NCBI GenBank assembly: GCA_045634305.1
Contig: JAZQZZ010000019.1
Coordinates: forward strand, 121,448 to 185,447
Direction: 5' to 3'
DNA length: 64,000 bases
Source of the DNA: HGM04593 sp045634305
GTDB lineage: Bacteria > Bacteroidota > Bacteroidia > Bacteroidales > Bacteroidaceae
Shown here in pieces: positions 8,007 to 15,692 of this stretch. The notes below the pieces were generated by a model. It had not been told where the DNA came from and searched no databases. It saw only the letters and a program-made list of their open reading frames with translations. A program made the translations under genes and the position numbers. The number at the start of each line of letters is the position of its first letter. The first letter of the stretch is position 1.

Positions 8007-8518
8007 TTTGTAACTCACAACTTAGTGAGTCATAACTGACAACTTTTACCCAGCCTATATATTTCTTGCAATGCCTCCTCCACAGCAGCCTGAGCAGCAG
8101 CAAAACGTGCGATGGGCACGCGGAATGGAGAACACGAAACATAGTTCAACCCTGCTCTATCGCAGAAAGTCACAGACCCAGCCTCACAACAGATACCAAA
8201 CTTCAGTGCAGCCTTTTTTTACGCCTCCACACGGGGCAAATATCCCTTTCTTATATCTTCTTATTTCTGTTCTAAAACTTTGTAACAATATAAAAATAGC
8301 ATCTTAAATAATTGATATATAGAGGATAAAATAGAGTTACAAACCTGCTACAAATCCGTTACAAAATTTCCTCTTATCAAAGTTTGTAACAGGCAGAACG
8401 ATGTGTTACAAAATCGTATCAAGGAGTAAATCCACTTTGTTACAAAGTTGTAACGCACGCAAATACTTGTTTTATACGGCATTACAAAATTTTCTATACA
8501 AAATTACAATGTTACAAA
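8007..8518. repeat. Iteron-like GTTACAAA repeats
   Basis: Eight exact copies of GTTACAAA in either orientation begin at 8007, 8279, 8336, 8358, 8383, 8405, 8439 and 8511. Those at 8336, 8358, 8383 and 8405 are 22, 25 and 22 bases apart, close to two helical turns. The motif differs by one central base from the GATACAAA array to the left. From 8519 to 8929 I find no supported gene; the last part is probably the leader of ardA. Confidence 0.65.
8030..8219 (-). pseudogene. ppdK: Remnant of pyruvate phosphate dikinase 3' end
   Basis: On the minus strand this stretch reads in one frame ALKFGICCEAGSVTFCDRAG then LNYVSCSPFRVPIARFAAAQ, which is the C-terminal end of pyruvate, phosphate dikinase (family form GICGEHGGDPSSVEFCHKVG then LNYVSCSPFRVPIARLAAAQ). 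The stop is at 8030-8032. The family's HGGDP segment is partly lost (CEAGSV), the frame closes upstream at about 8219-8221 and no other dikinase sequence is nearby. It is therefore a dead fragment of roughly 60 codons. It sits between two repeat arrays inside the island, so it was captured by recombination. Confidence 0.8.
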
Positions 8519-8929
8519 ATTTTTATAGATTTTAATCGTATAGATTATTGGCTGCACCTCGGCATATCAAACAAGTTTGTTTGTCTGCACTCGGTTTACT
8601 CAATAATTCGTGAGTTCTTACAACCTCGTAATAAATGCGAACTCTCTCCTGCACCTTGCTGTAGGATATCACTTTGCCGTTTCGAGGGATTTTCCACCTT
8701 GATTGTTCCACTCTGTTTTGACTTTTTCGTGTGCGAAGGTAGAGCAAGAGGCTACCGCACAAGGACAGGCGGTGTTTACACTAAAAATCTCCACGCCTTA
8801 CAGGGTAGTATTTACAGCAGTTCCTGCCTTTCGTATAAATCCTTGCTGCTTCCGTAGCCTTTGACCTTGCTCTGCTACCTGCACATAAAAAGTTTCAAAA
8901 AACAGAGTATTCACAAATAATTCAAGGTT

Positions 8930-9550
8930 ATGGAAAATTTTATTTCTCAAAACAGCAAACAAGTGATGAACAGCTTTGGTAATTCACAGGAGAGAGTTCG
9001 CCCCGAAAATTGGGTAGAGGTGGTAACAGAACACGAATATGATTACACAAGTGGTAATCCTGCCATATATGTAGGTACATACCACAAGTATAATTGCGGT
9101 TCGCTTTACGGAATGTGGGTGGATTTGACATCGTTCCTCGATTACGATGATTTTATGGAGTTCTGCCATTTGCTCCACATTGATGAGGAAGATCCGGAAT
9201 TTATGTACCAGGATTATGAGAATTTCTCCTCTGAATGGTATTCGGAAAGCAGCTTCGATGAAGTTACATTCGACAAGATTTTGGAGTACGGGAATATGGA
9301 CGAAGAGGACAGGAATATGTTCGATGCCTTTACCGATAATTACGGCGAGGGCTACACTATTGAAGATGTACGCGATCGTTTCAAAGGCAAATGGGATAGC
9401 GAAGAGGAGTTCGCAGAACAGTTGCTTGATGATTGTTATCCCGACATTCCGGAGTTTGCCCGTCGCTATTTCGACATCGGGCAGTTCGCACGCGATTTGT
9501 TCGCATACGATTACACCTTCTGCGATGGATATGTGTTCTCCGATTATTGA
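8930..9550 (+). CDS. ardA: ArdA-type antirestriction protein
   Basis: A 206-residue acidic protein of the ArdA family, DNA mimics carried by mobile elements that block type I restriction enzymes when the element enters a new host. The ArdA start block is clear (NPAIYVGTYHKYNCGSLYGM then WVDLTSF near residues 43-66), as is the C-terminal block (YPDIPEFARRYFDIGQFARD, near 175-195). The protein is very rich in Asp and Glu, as expected of a DNA mimic. Length is within the normal range. It has a hairpin terminator 4 bases downstream. Its presence supports the mobile nature of the island. Confidence 0.85.
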   Translation: MENFISQNSKQVMNSFGNSQERVRPENWVEVVTEHEYDYTSGNPAIYVGTYHKYNCGSLYGMWVDLTSFLDYDDFMEFCHLLHIDEEDPEFMYQDYENFSSEWYSESSFDEVTFDKILEYGNMDEEDRNMFDAFTDNYGEGYTIEDVRDRFKGKWDSEEEFAEQLLDDCYPDIPEFARRYFDIGQFARDLFAYDYTFCDGYVFSDY

Positions 9551-9553
9551 TTA

Positions 9554-9578
9554 AAGGCCCTCTTCGGAGGGCTTTTTT
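9554..9578 (+). terminator. Rho-independent terminator after ardA
   Basis: GCCCTC and GAGGGC arms around a stable TTCG loop, followed by six Ts. From 9579 to 9911 there is no gene I can support; a short coding-like stretch near 9650-9770 has no start and matches nothing I know. Confidence 0.9.
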
Positions 9579-9911
9579 CATACCAACGCAAATCAATCAA
9601 TTGTATACCATTCCCTCAAATAAGCATATACATATATTGAATAACTGTTTGTGCCATTTCCTCCGTGACCGACTTTACCAATGTAAAAGCCACGTCGGCG
9701 AGCCTTTGCTGGAGAAGTTTTATTCAGAGGGCAAACTGCTAGTCAGGATGTTGCAGCTACAGTGGAGGCCTATTTGTTTCATAATTTTGCGACAGAGGTA
9801 ATGGTGCAACATAAGGATTAAGTTGCTATAATGCTACAAAAAAGCACTGGAAAAACAGTCGTATTATGCAACTAATTTTTCAGTGAGGGCTGCATGTTCA
9901 CTCATATTCCT

Positions 9912-10006
9912 TGTTCAATCTTATTGAACACCGCATAAAAATGAACAAAATGCTTTGCAGATAATGAACTGTTCACTATATTTGCACTGTTCATTCGTAT
10001 TGAACA
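9912..10006 (+). promoter_or_regulatory. Promoter with paired operators for the 10017 toxin-antitoxin operon
   Basis: TTTG at 9954-9957, a 19-base spacer and TATATTTG at 9977-9984 form a good promoter. It is bracketed by two identical operator-like sites TGTTCA-N7-TGAACA at 9912-9930 and 9988-10006, with a third TGAACTGTTCA-type site at 9964-9974 inside the spacer. AbiEi antitoxins are known to autorepress through inverted repeats in their promoter, which fits this layout. Confidence 0.7.
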
Positions 10007-10016
10007 GCAACAAATA

Positions 10017-11048
10017 ATGAACAAGATGAAATTAGTAAAACTTGAAATTCTGAATTTTGCCATATTGGCTTTAAAGGAAAAGCTTGCTTTGCCTAGCAAT
10101 ATTACATTTCATAAAGAGGAAGGAGATTGTGGCAATTTTGATGCCATGATTGAAATATTGAAAGTAAAGTTTCTATGTAATATTGAATGTAATGTAACAA
10201 CTGCCAATGCAAGCACAATTGTAAACCGCATGAGAGAGCGGATGATTACAGAAAAACGGCCTACTATATTAGTCACAAAATATATCAGCTCTACCTTGTT
10301 TGAAAAACTTGTTGCTTATGGGATAAACATTCTGGATTGTGCCGGTAATTGCTACATTAGATATACAAAAGGCGAAAGTAATATTTTTCATCTTATCAAT
10401 AAAGGTGAAAAGAATATCTTCGCAAAGGAGAAAGTATATCCAATTTTTCAGGATGCGGGTATCAAGGTGATTTTCTATCTTTTGCAAGATAAGAATAATA
10501 TTGATAAGACATACCGAGAAATTCAAGAAAACACGGGAGTGGCTCTTGGTACGGTAAAAAATGTAATAGATGAATTAGCTGCACGAAATTTCATTCTTGT
10601 AACCGATAAAGGCAGAATCTTGAAGAACCGAAAAGCATTGCTTGACTTATGGGTTGAGAATTACAATCAAGTGCTGAAACCCAAGCTTTTAATGGGGCGT
10701 TTAGCATTCCGAGCTAATGAACAAAGGAACAATTGGCAGACAATGGATTTACCCGAAGGAATGTTTTGGGGAGGCGAAGGTGCAGCCAATATTATTGACA
10801 ACTATTTAGCACCCGGAGCTTTTGACATATATACTGATGTCCCTACTGCATATTTGATGAAAACTGGATTTGTAAAGCAGGATAGCAATGGGGAAATAAG
10901 GGTTTATCAGAAGTTTTGGAAATGGGAAACCGAGAATAACCTTGCACCTCTTATTCTTATTTATGCAGATTTAATGGGTAGTAACAATAGCCGTTGCTTG
11001 GAAGCGGCCAATAGATTGATGGAATATGGACTTAACGATTTCAAGTGA
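10017..11048 (+). CDS. AbiEi-like antitoxin of a type IV toxin-antitoxin pair
   Basis: A 343-residue protein resembling the large AbiEi-like antitoxins that pair with nucleotidyltransferase toxins. The N-terminal part (1-110) has an alternating helix/strand layout with RPTILVTKYISSTLFEKLVA. The middle contains a winged helix-turn-helix (about 155-200: TYREIQENTGVALGTVKNVI then DELAARNFILVTD). The C-terminal part has PEGMFWGGEGAANIIDNYLA. It overlaps the toxin gene by 23 bases, so the two are translationally coupled. Antitoxins of this group both neutralise the toxin and repress the operon; the operators upstream agree. Family placement is from memory of architecture. Confidence 0.7.
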   Translation: MNKMKLVKLEILNFAILALKEKLALPSNITFHKEEGDCGNFDAMIEILKVKFLCNIECNVTTANASTIVNRMRERMITEKRPTILVTKYISSTLFEKLVAYGINILDCAGNCYIRYTKGESNIFHLINKGEKNIFAKEKVYPIFQDAGIKVIFYLLQDKNNIDKTYREIQENTGVALGTVKNVIDELAARNFILVTDKGRILKNRKALLDLWVENYNQVLKPKLLMGRLAFRANEQRNNWQTMDLPEGMFWGGEGAANIIDNYLAPGAFDIYTDVPTAYLMKTGFVKQDSNGEIRVYQKFWKWETENNLAPLILIYADLMGSNNSRCLEAANRLMEYGLNDFK

Positions 11049-11865
11049 AAAGATAGGCAACCCTCTATTGATAGAACTATTGCGAAAACTCACCGATAGT
11101 TTCGGCAGGATGGATAGAGAGTTTTACGTAATTGGAGCTACTGCACGAGACATTATCGTGCAGCAACTGCTTGACACGGCATCAACACGGAGAACCAAAG
11201 ATTTGGATATAGCAATAGCTATACCAGATTGGGATGCATTTGAACAAATAAAGGAGAGGCTTGTTGCAGATGGCTTCAAAAAATCAAATGACATGTACCA
11301 GCGATTCTACTATGGAGCATACGAAGTTGATATTGTACCATACGGTGTTGTAGCCAAAGAAGATGACAATATCTATTGGCCACCAGAAGAAGTTGTTGCA
11401 ATGTCAGTAAAGGGCTTTGATGAAGTATTGTCCGAAGCTATAACGGTAAGCATTGACGATGAATTTAAGGTTAAGATAGCCTCTTTGCACGGACTCTTTT
11501 TGCTGAAACTCAATGCTTGGCTCGATAGAAATGCCAAGACAAGCAAAGATGCCGAAGATATGTCATTTATTCTTTCCAACTACTTTATGGCAAATCTTGA
11601 TAGAGAAATACATCAGGAAGTCTATGATTGGGAGAACTTTGACGAGTATATCGTTGGAGGCTATTGGTTAGCTCACGACTTGGTGACATTGCTTAATGTA
11701 AATCAGCTTAACTACTACAAAGAAGTTATCGAGGGAGAACTTGCGAAAGAGGAAGAAAGCCGACTTATCAATCAAATGATTGAGAATTCATACAGCCTAA
11801 AATATGAAACAGTAAGAGAAACCTGGCAGGTTATAGCAGATGTCTTTTCAAAAGCATGGCAATGA
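11026..11865 (+). CDS. Nucleotidyltransferase toxin of a type IV toxin-antitoxin pair
   Basis: A 279-residue protein with a nucleotidyltransferase fold: VIGATARD near residues 35-42 stands where the family GG/GS motif lies, TKDLDIAIA near 57-65 carries two of the metal-binding Asp residues (D59, D61), and VDIVPYG near 105 the third. It resembles the predicted nucleotidyltransferases of the COG4849/AbiEii type. AbiEii-class toxins transfer nucleotides to tRNA or other targets and cause abortive infection. The start lies inside the antitoxin gene, the usual arrangement. ATG 11026 gives MDLTISSEK. The target of this enzyme cannot be told from sequence. Confidence 0.75.
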   Translation: MDLTISSEKIGNPLLIELLRKLTDSFGRMDREFYVIGATARDIIVQQLLDTASTRRTKDLDIAIAIPDWDAFEQIKERLVADGFKKSNDMYQRFYYGAYEVDIVPYGVVAKEDDNIYWPPEEVVAMSVKGFDEVLSEAITVSIDDEFKVKIASLHGLFLLKLNAWLDRNAKTSKDAEDMSFILSNYFMANLDREIHQEVYDWENFDEYIVGGYWLAHDLVTLLNVNQLNYYKEVIEGELAKEEESRLINQMIENSYSLKYETVRETWQVIADVFSKAWQ

Positions 11866-11905
11866 TATATTTTGTTGGAGTATGTTGTGTAAACCCGATT
11901 AAAGC

Positions 11906-12709
11906 ATGGATAATTTGTGTACCATATCATTCCCTGAGGCAAAAAACATTGTTGTGTCTGGCGACATTCATGAAGATTTCAATCAGGTAATTTTCAAACT
12001 TTGTGTTCAGTATCAAATGACGGACACTGTGCTTATTGTTGCCGGTGATTGCGGTTTCGGCTTTGAGCAAAAAGAGTACTACGATCAAATGGCAAGGCAT
12101 AATGCTAAACGAATGAGCGAAGCCAATAATTGGATCGTGTTTGTTCGTGGCAACCATGATAATCCTGCATATTTTGATGGTGTTCAATTCAATCATAAAC
12201 GCTTATTAGCTGTGCCTGATTACACAATACTTTCCGCATGTAACCATACAATTCTTTGCGTTGGTGGTGCAGTGTCGATAGACCGGCATTTACGTATGCA
12301 AGAATGGGGGAAATATTGTATAAAGCATAAACTGGATTTAACTTCAACCGATAAACTAAACAAGAACTTTTATTGGTCAGAAGAACCTCCAGTCTATAAT
12401 GATGAAAAACTTTCATTCATCAACCAGCGATTTGCCATTGATACCGTGGTTACCCATACTGCTCCAGACTTCTGCGAACTGATGAGTAAAAATGGACTAC
12501 GTGCCTATGCGGCCATAGATAAGGAACTGCTGAAGGATGTAGAGGAAGAACGCACATCAATGACAATGCTGTACAACCGCCTTGTTCATGACGCCCACCC
12601 TCTTGCGCATTGGTATTATGGACATTTCCATCAGTCGTGGCATTCTACTATTGAAGGGGTCCTATTCAAAATGCTTGATATAATGGAGTTTAGTCCTATA
12701 AATTATTGA
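11906..12709 (+). CDS. Metallophosphoesterase
   Basis: A 267-residue calcineurin-like phosphoesterase with the full set of metal motifs: GDIHED (residues 19-24), AGDCGFG near 47, RGNHDNP near 82, THTAPD near 185 and GHFHQ near 247. These give a di-metal centre for cleaving phosphomono- or diesters. The GDIHED and GDCGFGF forms are typical of small stand-alone phosphoesterases found next to toxin-antitoxin and phage genes. It begins 40 bases after the nucleotidyltransferase on the same strand and may be a third member of that operon, where it could remove nucleotides added by the toxin; that role is speculation. Confidence 0.88.
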   Translation: MDNLCTISFPEAKNIVVSGDIHEDFNQVIFKLCVQYQMTDTVLIVAGDCGFGFEQKEYYDQMARHNAKRMSEANNWIVFVRGNHDNPAYFDGVQFNHKRLLAVPDYTILSACNHTILCVGGAVSIDRHLRMQEWGKYCIKHKLDLTSTDKLNKNFYWSEEPPVYNDEKLSFINQRFAIDTVVTHTAPDFCELMSKNGLRAYAAIDKELLKDVEEERTSMTMLYNRLVHDAHPLAHWYYGHFHQSWHSTIEGVLFKMLDIMEFSPINY

Positions 12710-12872
12710 ATATGGTGAAAGATTGTTCTCGCATTTATATTGGAGGCAGTATTAATGATTAATCATAAATATTCCCAATGCACATATCTGTATCAATTAT
12801 ATAAAATTAATTCACCAGTTAGTTTTTGGATTTTGTATGCCTAAGCTCTGTCTTGATAAATGGTAAATAAAT

Positions 12873-13931
12873 TTAAATTTTAACAATCCACTTGGTTGTA
12901 CGCCCAATCCTCTCTCGGACTAAAAAACCTTTATTAGTTAAAGACAAGATTGTTTTATTAAGTAAAGCTCTTGAAAAATTCAAGCGTTTAGTTATTTCAA
13001 TAATACTCGCGTTTGGTTCATTCTCCAGAAATTCCAATAAGTTCAACTCGTAAACATTACAATTTAATAAATAGTCAGACGAATCTTTTTCGCAAGTTAT
13101 ATATTCTCGGCTTTCTGTTGCCTGTATTTTTAAGTTAACTGGGATACTTTTAAGAAATGTTTCCCTTTGCCTACTCCATGTTTTACCAGTATCATCAAGT
13201 GAATAGTAATTAGAGAATTCTGATTTTAACGTGTCAAGAGTAATTGAATCAAATAGTTTTTCAGCTTGCTTTGGGCTGCATAACCATCCAATCTTATCAA
13301 AATCAGAGTCTGGAAGTAAGTATAAACGCACATTATTGTTATAAGCCCAAACAGCCCCCATTTCGTTCAAACAAATTTCGCTGTTTTTATAGTTGTTAGA
13401 AATGAGTAATATAGAAAAATCTGCATTTTTAATATTTGCATGTATATGATTCCGTATATCTTCCCCATTTTTAATCGCCAAATCTTCAATAGACGTACAG
13501 AATATATCTTCTGCAGACAAACCTACACCTAATAACAAAATGTGATCTACAAATTTTTCAACAACATCCCTATCCTTTGATGAATGACTGATAAAAATCT
13601 TTTTTCCGGGTCTGTTAGGAAGTTTATCAACATTACCCTCTAAATACATACTATCAAGAATTTTTAATGCAGTTCGGATGTCACCAAAGCTATATGCATT
13701 GATAAAACCATTAAAGGATATATTGGCCAAAGATTGTTTCAAACAGTCTGCAATGCATTTTTGATTATTTTCCAATACAGGAACTAAACGACTTACTTCG
13801 GTAATTAAAGCTGTCGTTCTTGGGCCAATTACTGAATTATAATCTATTTTTATTGTTTTTAAAATAGAGATGCACAAATTCAGAATCTCCCTAATCGTTT
13901 GTTTGTCGTGATCCCCCTGCATAATTTTCAT
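12873..13931 (-). CDS. TIR-domain protein with C-terminal winged helix
   Basis: A 352-residue soluble protein in three parts. Residues 1-105 are helical and unrecognised. Residues about 110-230 form a TIR domain: KKIFISHSSKDRDVVEKFVD at the start, the boxed region SILLISNNYKNSEICLNEMG with the expected catalytic Glu at 190, and a closing IGWL. Residues about 290-352 form a winged helix (LLEFLENEPNASIIEITKRL then NFSRALLNKTILSLTNKGFL). TIR domains in bacterial immunity often degrade NAD or make cyclic ADP-ribose signals. The winged helix suggests DNA binding or sensing. It is transcribed opposite to the neighbouring operon, with a possible -7 box TAGCTTTG at 13986-13993. Confidence 0.8.
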   Translation of the reverse strand: MKIMQGDHDKQTIREILNLCISILKTIKIDYNSVIGPRTTALITEVSRLVPVLENNQKCIADCLKQSLANISFNGFINAYSFGDIRTALKILDSMYLEGNVDKLPNRPGKKIFISHSSKDRDVVEKFVDHILLLGVGLSAEDIFCTSIEDLAIKNGEDIRNHIHANIKNADFSILLISNNYKNSEICLNEMGAVWAYNNNVRLYLLPDSDFDKIGWLCSPKQAEKLFDSITLDTLKSEFSNYYSLDDTGKTWSRQRETFLKSIPVNLKIQATESREYITCEKDSSDYLLNCNVYELNLLEFLENEPNASIIEITKRLNFSRALLNKTILSLTNKGFLVRERIGRTTKWIVKI

Positions 13932-14212
13932 ATCATATAATCTAATTGCATCATTTTAACAAACAATGCCGTTAATAACATATCGCAAAGCTATAAAACA
14001 TTTTGGAATATTATTTACGAAAAGAAACATAAAATACCACTATGTGAATAACTTAGTTGTAATTAGGCAAATTGTTAAGTCTGTTATTCTTTATGTTAAT
14101 TGAATATACTTATTTCGAGATCAGAGATTCAAATACTATATTTCTATCATGTAAATTAAAGTCAATTGTGATAAAAATACAATCAATTTATTCTTTATTT
14201 ACTGTATTTTAA

Positions 14213-14220
14213 TATATTTG
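14213..14220 (+). promoter_or_regulatory. -7 box upstream of the decayed regulator and operon
   Basis: TATATTTG is a perfect TAnnTTTG box, 28 bases before the remains of the XRE regulator gene. It is the nearest promoter to the NurA/HerA operon. The -33 element is not clear. The intergenic stretch 13932-14212 is AT-rich and otherwise featureless. Confidence 0.55.
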
Positions 14221-14247
14221 CATATAGGTTAAATAAATTAGGATGAA

Positions 14248-14467
14248 ATGGCAAATCTAAATAGAATAAAAGTAGTACTTGTTGAGCAACAAAGAACAGG
14301 TAAATGACTTGCAGAACAATTGGGTAAATCCACTTGCACTGTCAGCAAATGGGCTGCGACACAACCCAACCCGATTTGACAACATTAGAAAAACAGCCAA
14401 ACTTTTGAATGTGGATAGACGAGAGTTGATTAAACTTTCAAAATTAAATGGTTGCGACTATTCATGA
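14248..14467 (+). pseudogene. Decayed XRE-type regulator
   Basis: ATG 14248 opens MANLNRIKVVLVEQQRTGK, the start of a common small Bacteroidales XRE regulator, but codon 20, where the family has Trp, is TGA (14305-14307). The same frame continues LAEQLGKSTCTVSKW, the helix-turn-helix, then loses phase in CAACCCAACCCG near 14360. The family C-terminus IRKTAKLLNVDRRELIKLSK resumes in the +1 frame and ends at 14467. So there is one nonsense change plus one frameshift. Regulators of this type usually sit directly upstream of defence or restriction operons and repress them; here it is broken while the operon behind it is intact. Confidence 0.85.
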
Positions 14468-14504
14468 CCTTCCACATAATATATCAAACAAACGACAATA
14501 AGTT

Positions 14505-15692
14505 ATGGGTATAATACTCAATTGCATTAAACAAAGTTGTCCACAAATTACGACTTTTGAGTCTAACAAGCATATTATTAATGAAAATGCTTTAGACTTT
14601 TTTGGGAGTTACGAAGATCATTGTAGGAGCAACAATACTCCTTCACGTCCCCAATATGCAGAAATGCACCCAAATACTGAAGTTTATTTTCATACGATAG
14701 ACAAAGATGATGTACACGAGAAGCACAATCAAAGTAAACTCAAATATTTTCTTGATGGTTCTCGACATATATACAAAACAAGTGACATAATAATTAATGG
14801 AACTGTTTATCCTGTAGTTGCTGGTCAAATAGTTGTAGGTTGCTGCTCTCGCGAGGGACGTGCAATGGGAGTGGAAGATCCAGCAAATATGTTTAAACGA
14901 GAAATTGTTTTAGCACTTCCAGATAAATTTGACATAGACAAACTTGGTAAAAATTATTTTATCCACCAGAAGGATTTAATGAATAAAGCTTTAAGCGATA
15001 AATATCATGAAAACGCGATTCAATTCAGTCAAATAATTCCATATGATGCTGATGAAATTTCTAATGAAGACTATCTTGGACGCGACAAATACCTCCATCG
15101 TGCAATATCAGTCATACAAAATGAGATGATGGATCAAGAACAATTGATGGTTCAGTATCTATGCAAAACGAATTTATTAGGAGTAGATTCATGGCTTGTT
15201 AAAGATGGTACTCTTGAATATAAAAAAGATTTTTCAAATCGCAAGGATGTAAATCTTGATATTGCTCAATATACAGATCATATACAGCATGTGATAGGGG
15301 TTTCAAAACTTTTTAATGCAGAATTATTGAGTTACCAAGAAAAGAAAATAGGACAAATTATTGCACAATTACCTCCATTTTCACGAACTAATGCATATAC
15401 TTTTAAACAAGGAAATCATTTTTACTGCATTTGGTATCTAAGATTACGTTCAAACCCCAGACCTAGCAATAATTTTTCAGACGTCATCAAGGTTGAATTC
15501 ATCATGTTGGACGAAAAACCAGTTGCGACTCAAATAATTGATAACATTTCAAAACATTTATTAAATGAGGCAGCTCCAGTATGTTTTGGAAAAGACTCTA
15601 GATGGGGAAATCATCTATATCCGGTATACCTTACAGAAAATTATTGCAAGTCAAAATATATTTACGATAAAAAAATAATCAATGTTATATAA
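14505..15692 (+). CDS. NurA-like nuclease
   Basis: A 395-residue protein that I place with the NurA nucleases on motifs. FLDGSRHIY (D84-G-S-R) matches the first metal-binding Asp block, HIQHVIGVSKLF near 265 matches the conserved VxGxxK region, and the C-terminal block with AAPVCFGKDSRWGNHLYPVY resembles the NurA end. NurA is a 5'-3' exonuclease and ssDNA endonuclease that works in a complex with the hexameric HerA ATPase on DNA ends. The downstream gene is a HerA-like ATPase and overlaps this one (or starts one base after it), which supports the call. Sequence divergence is high, so a structural comparison would be needed for certainty. Confidence 0.7.
   Translation: MGIILNCIKQSCPQITTFESNKHIINENALDFFGSYEDHCRSNNTPSRPQYAEMHPNTEVYFHTIDKDDVHEKHNQSKLKYFLDGSRHIYKTSDIIINGTVYPVVAGQIVVGCCSREGRAMGVEDPANMFKREIVLALPDKFDIDKLGKNYFIHQKDLMNKALSDKYHENAIQFSQIIPYDADEISNEDYLGRDKYLHRAISVIQNEMMDQEQLMVQYLCKTNLLGVDSWLVKDGTLEYKKDFSNRKDVNLDIAQYTDHIQHVIGVSKLFNAELLSYQEKKIGQIIAQLPPFSRTNAYTFKQGNHFYCIWYLRLRSNPRPSNNFSDVIKVEFIMLDEKPVATQIIDNISKHLLNEAAPVCFGKDSRWGNHLYPVYLTENYCKSKYIYDKKIINVI

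Noticed and set aside
7757..8518. CRISPR array
   Set aside because: The repeats are only 8 bases, occur in both orientations and have irregular spacing; no cas genes are present.
8532..8762. 76-codon minus-strand frame before ardA
   Set aside because: It begins with TTG, has no recognised family and lies at the edge of a repeat array; not enough support.
9640..9801. Coding-like stretch after ardA (HFLRDRLYQCKSHVGEP)
   Set aside because: No start, short and without a known match; it could be a gene remnant but this cannot be shown.
14305..14307. TGA in the XRE regulator as a recoded codon
   Set aside because: A second lesion (frameshift near 14360) follows and no recoding signal is visible, so decay is simpler.
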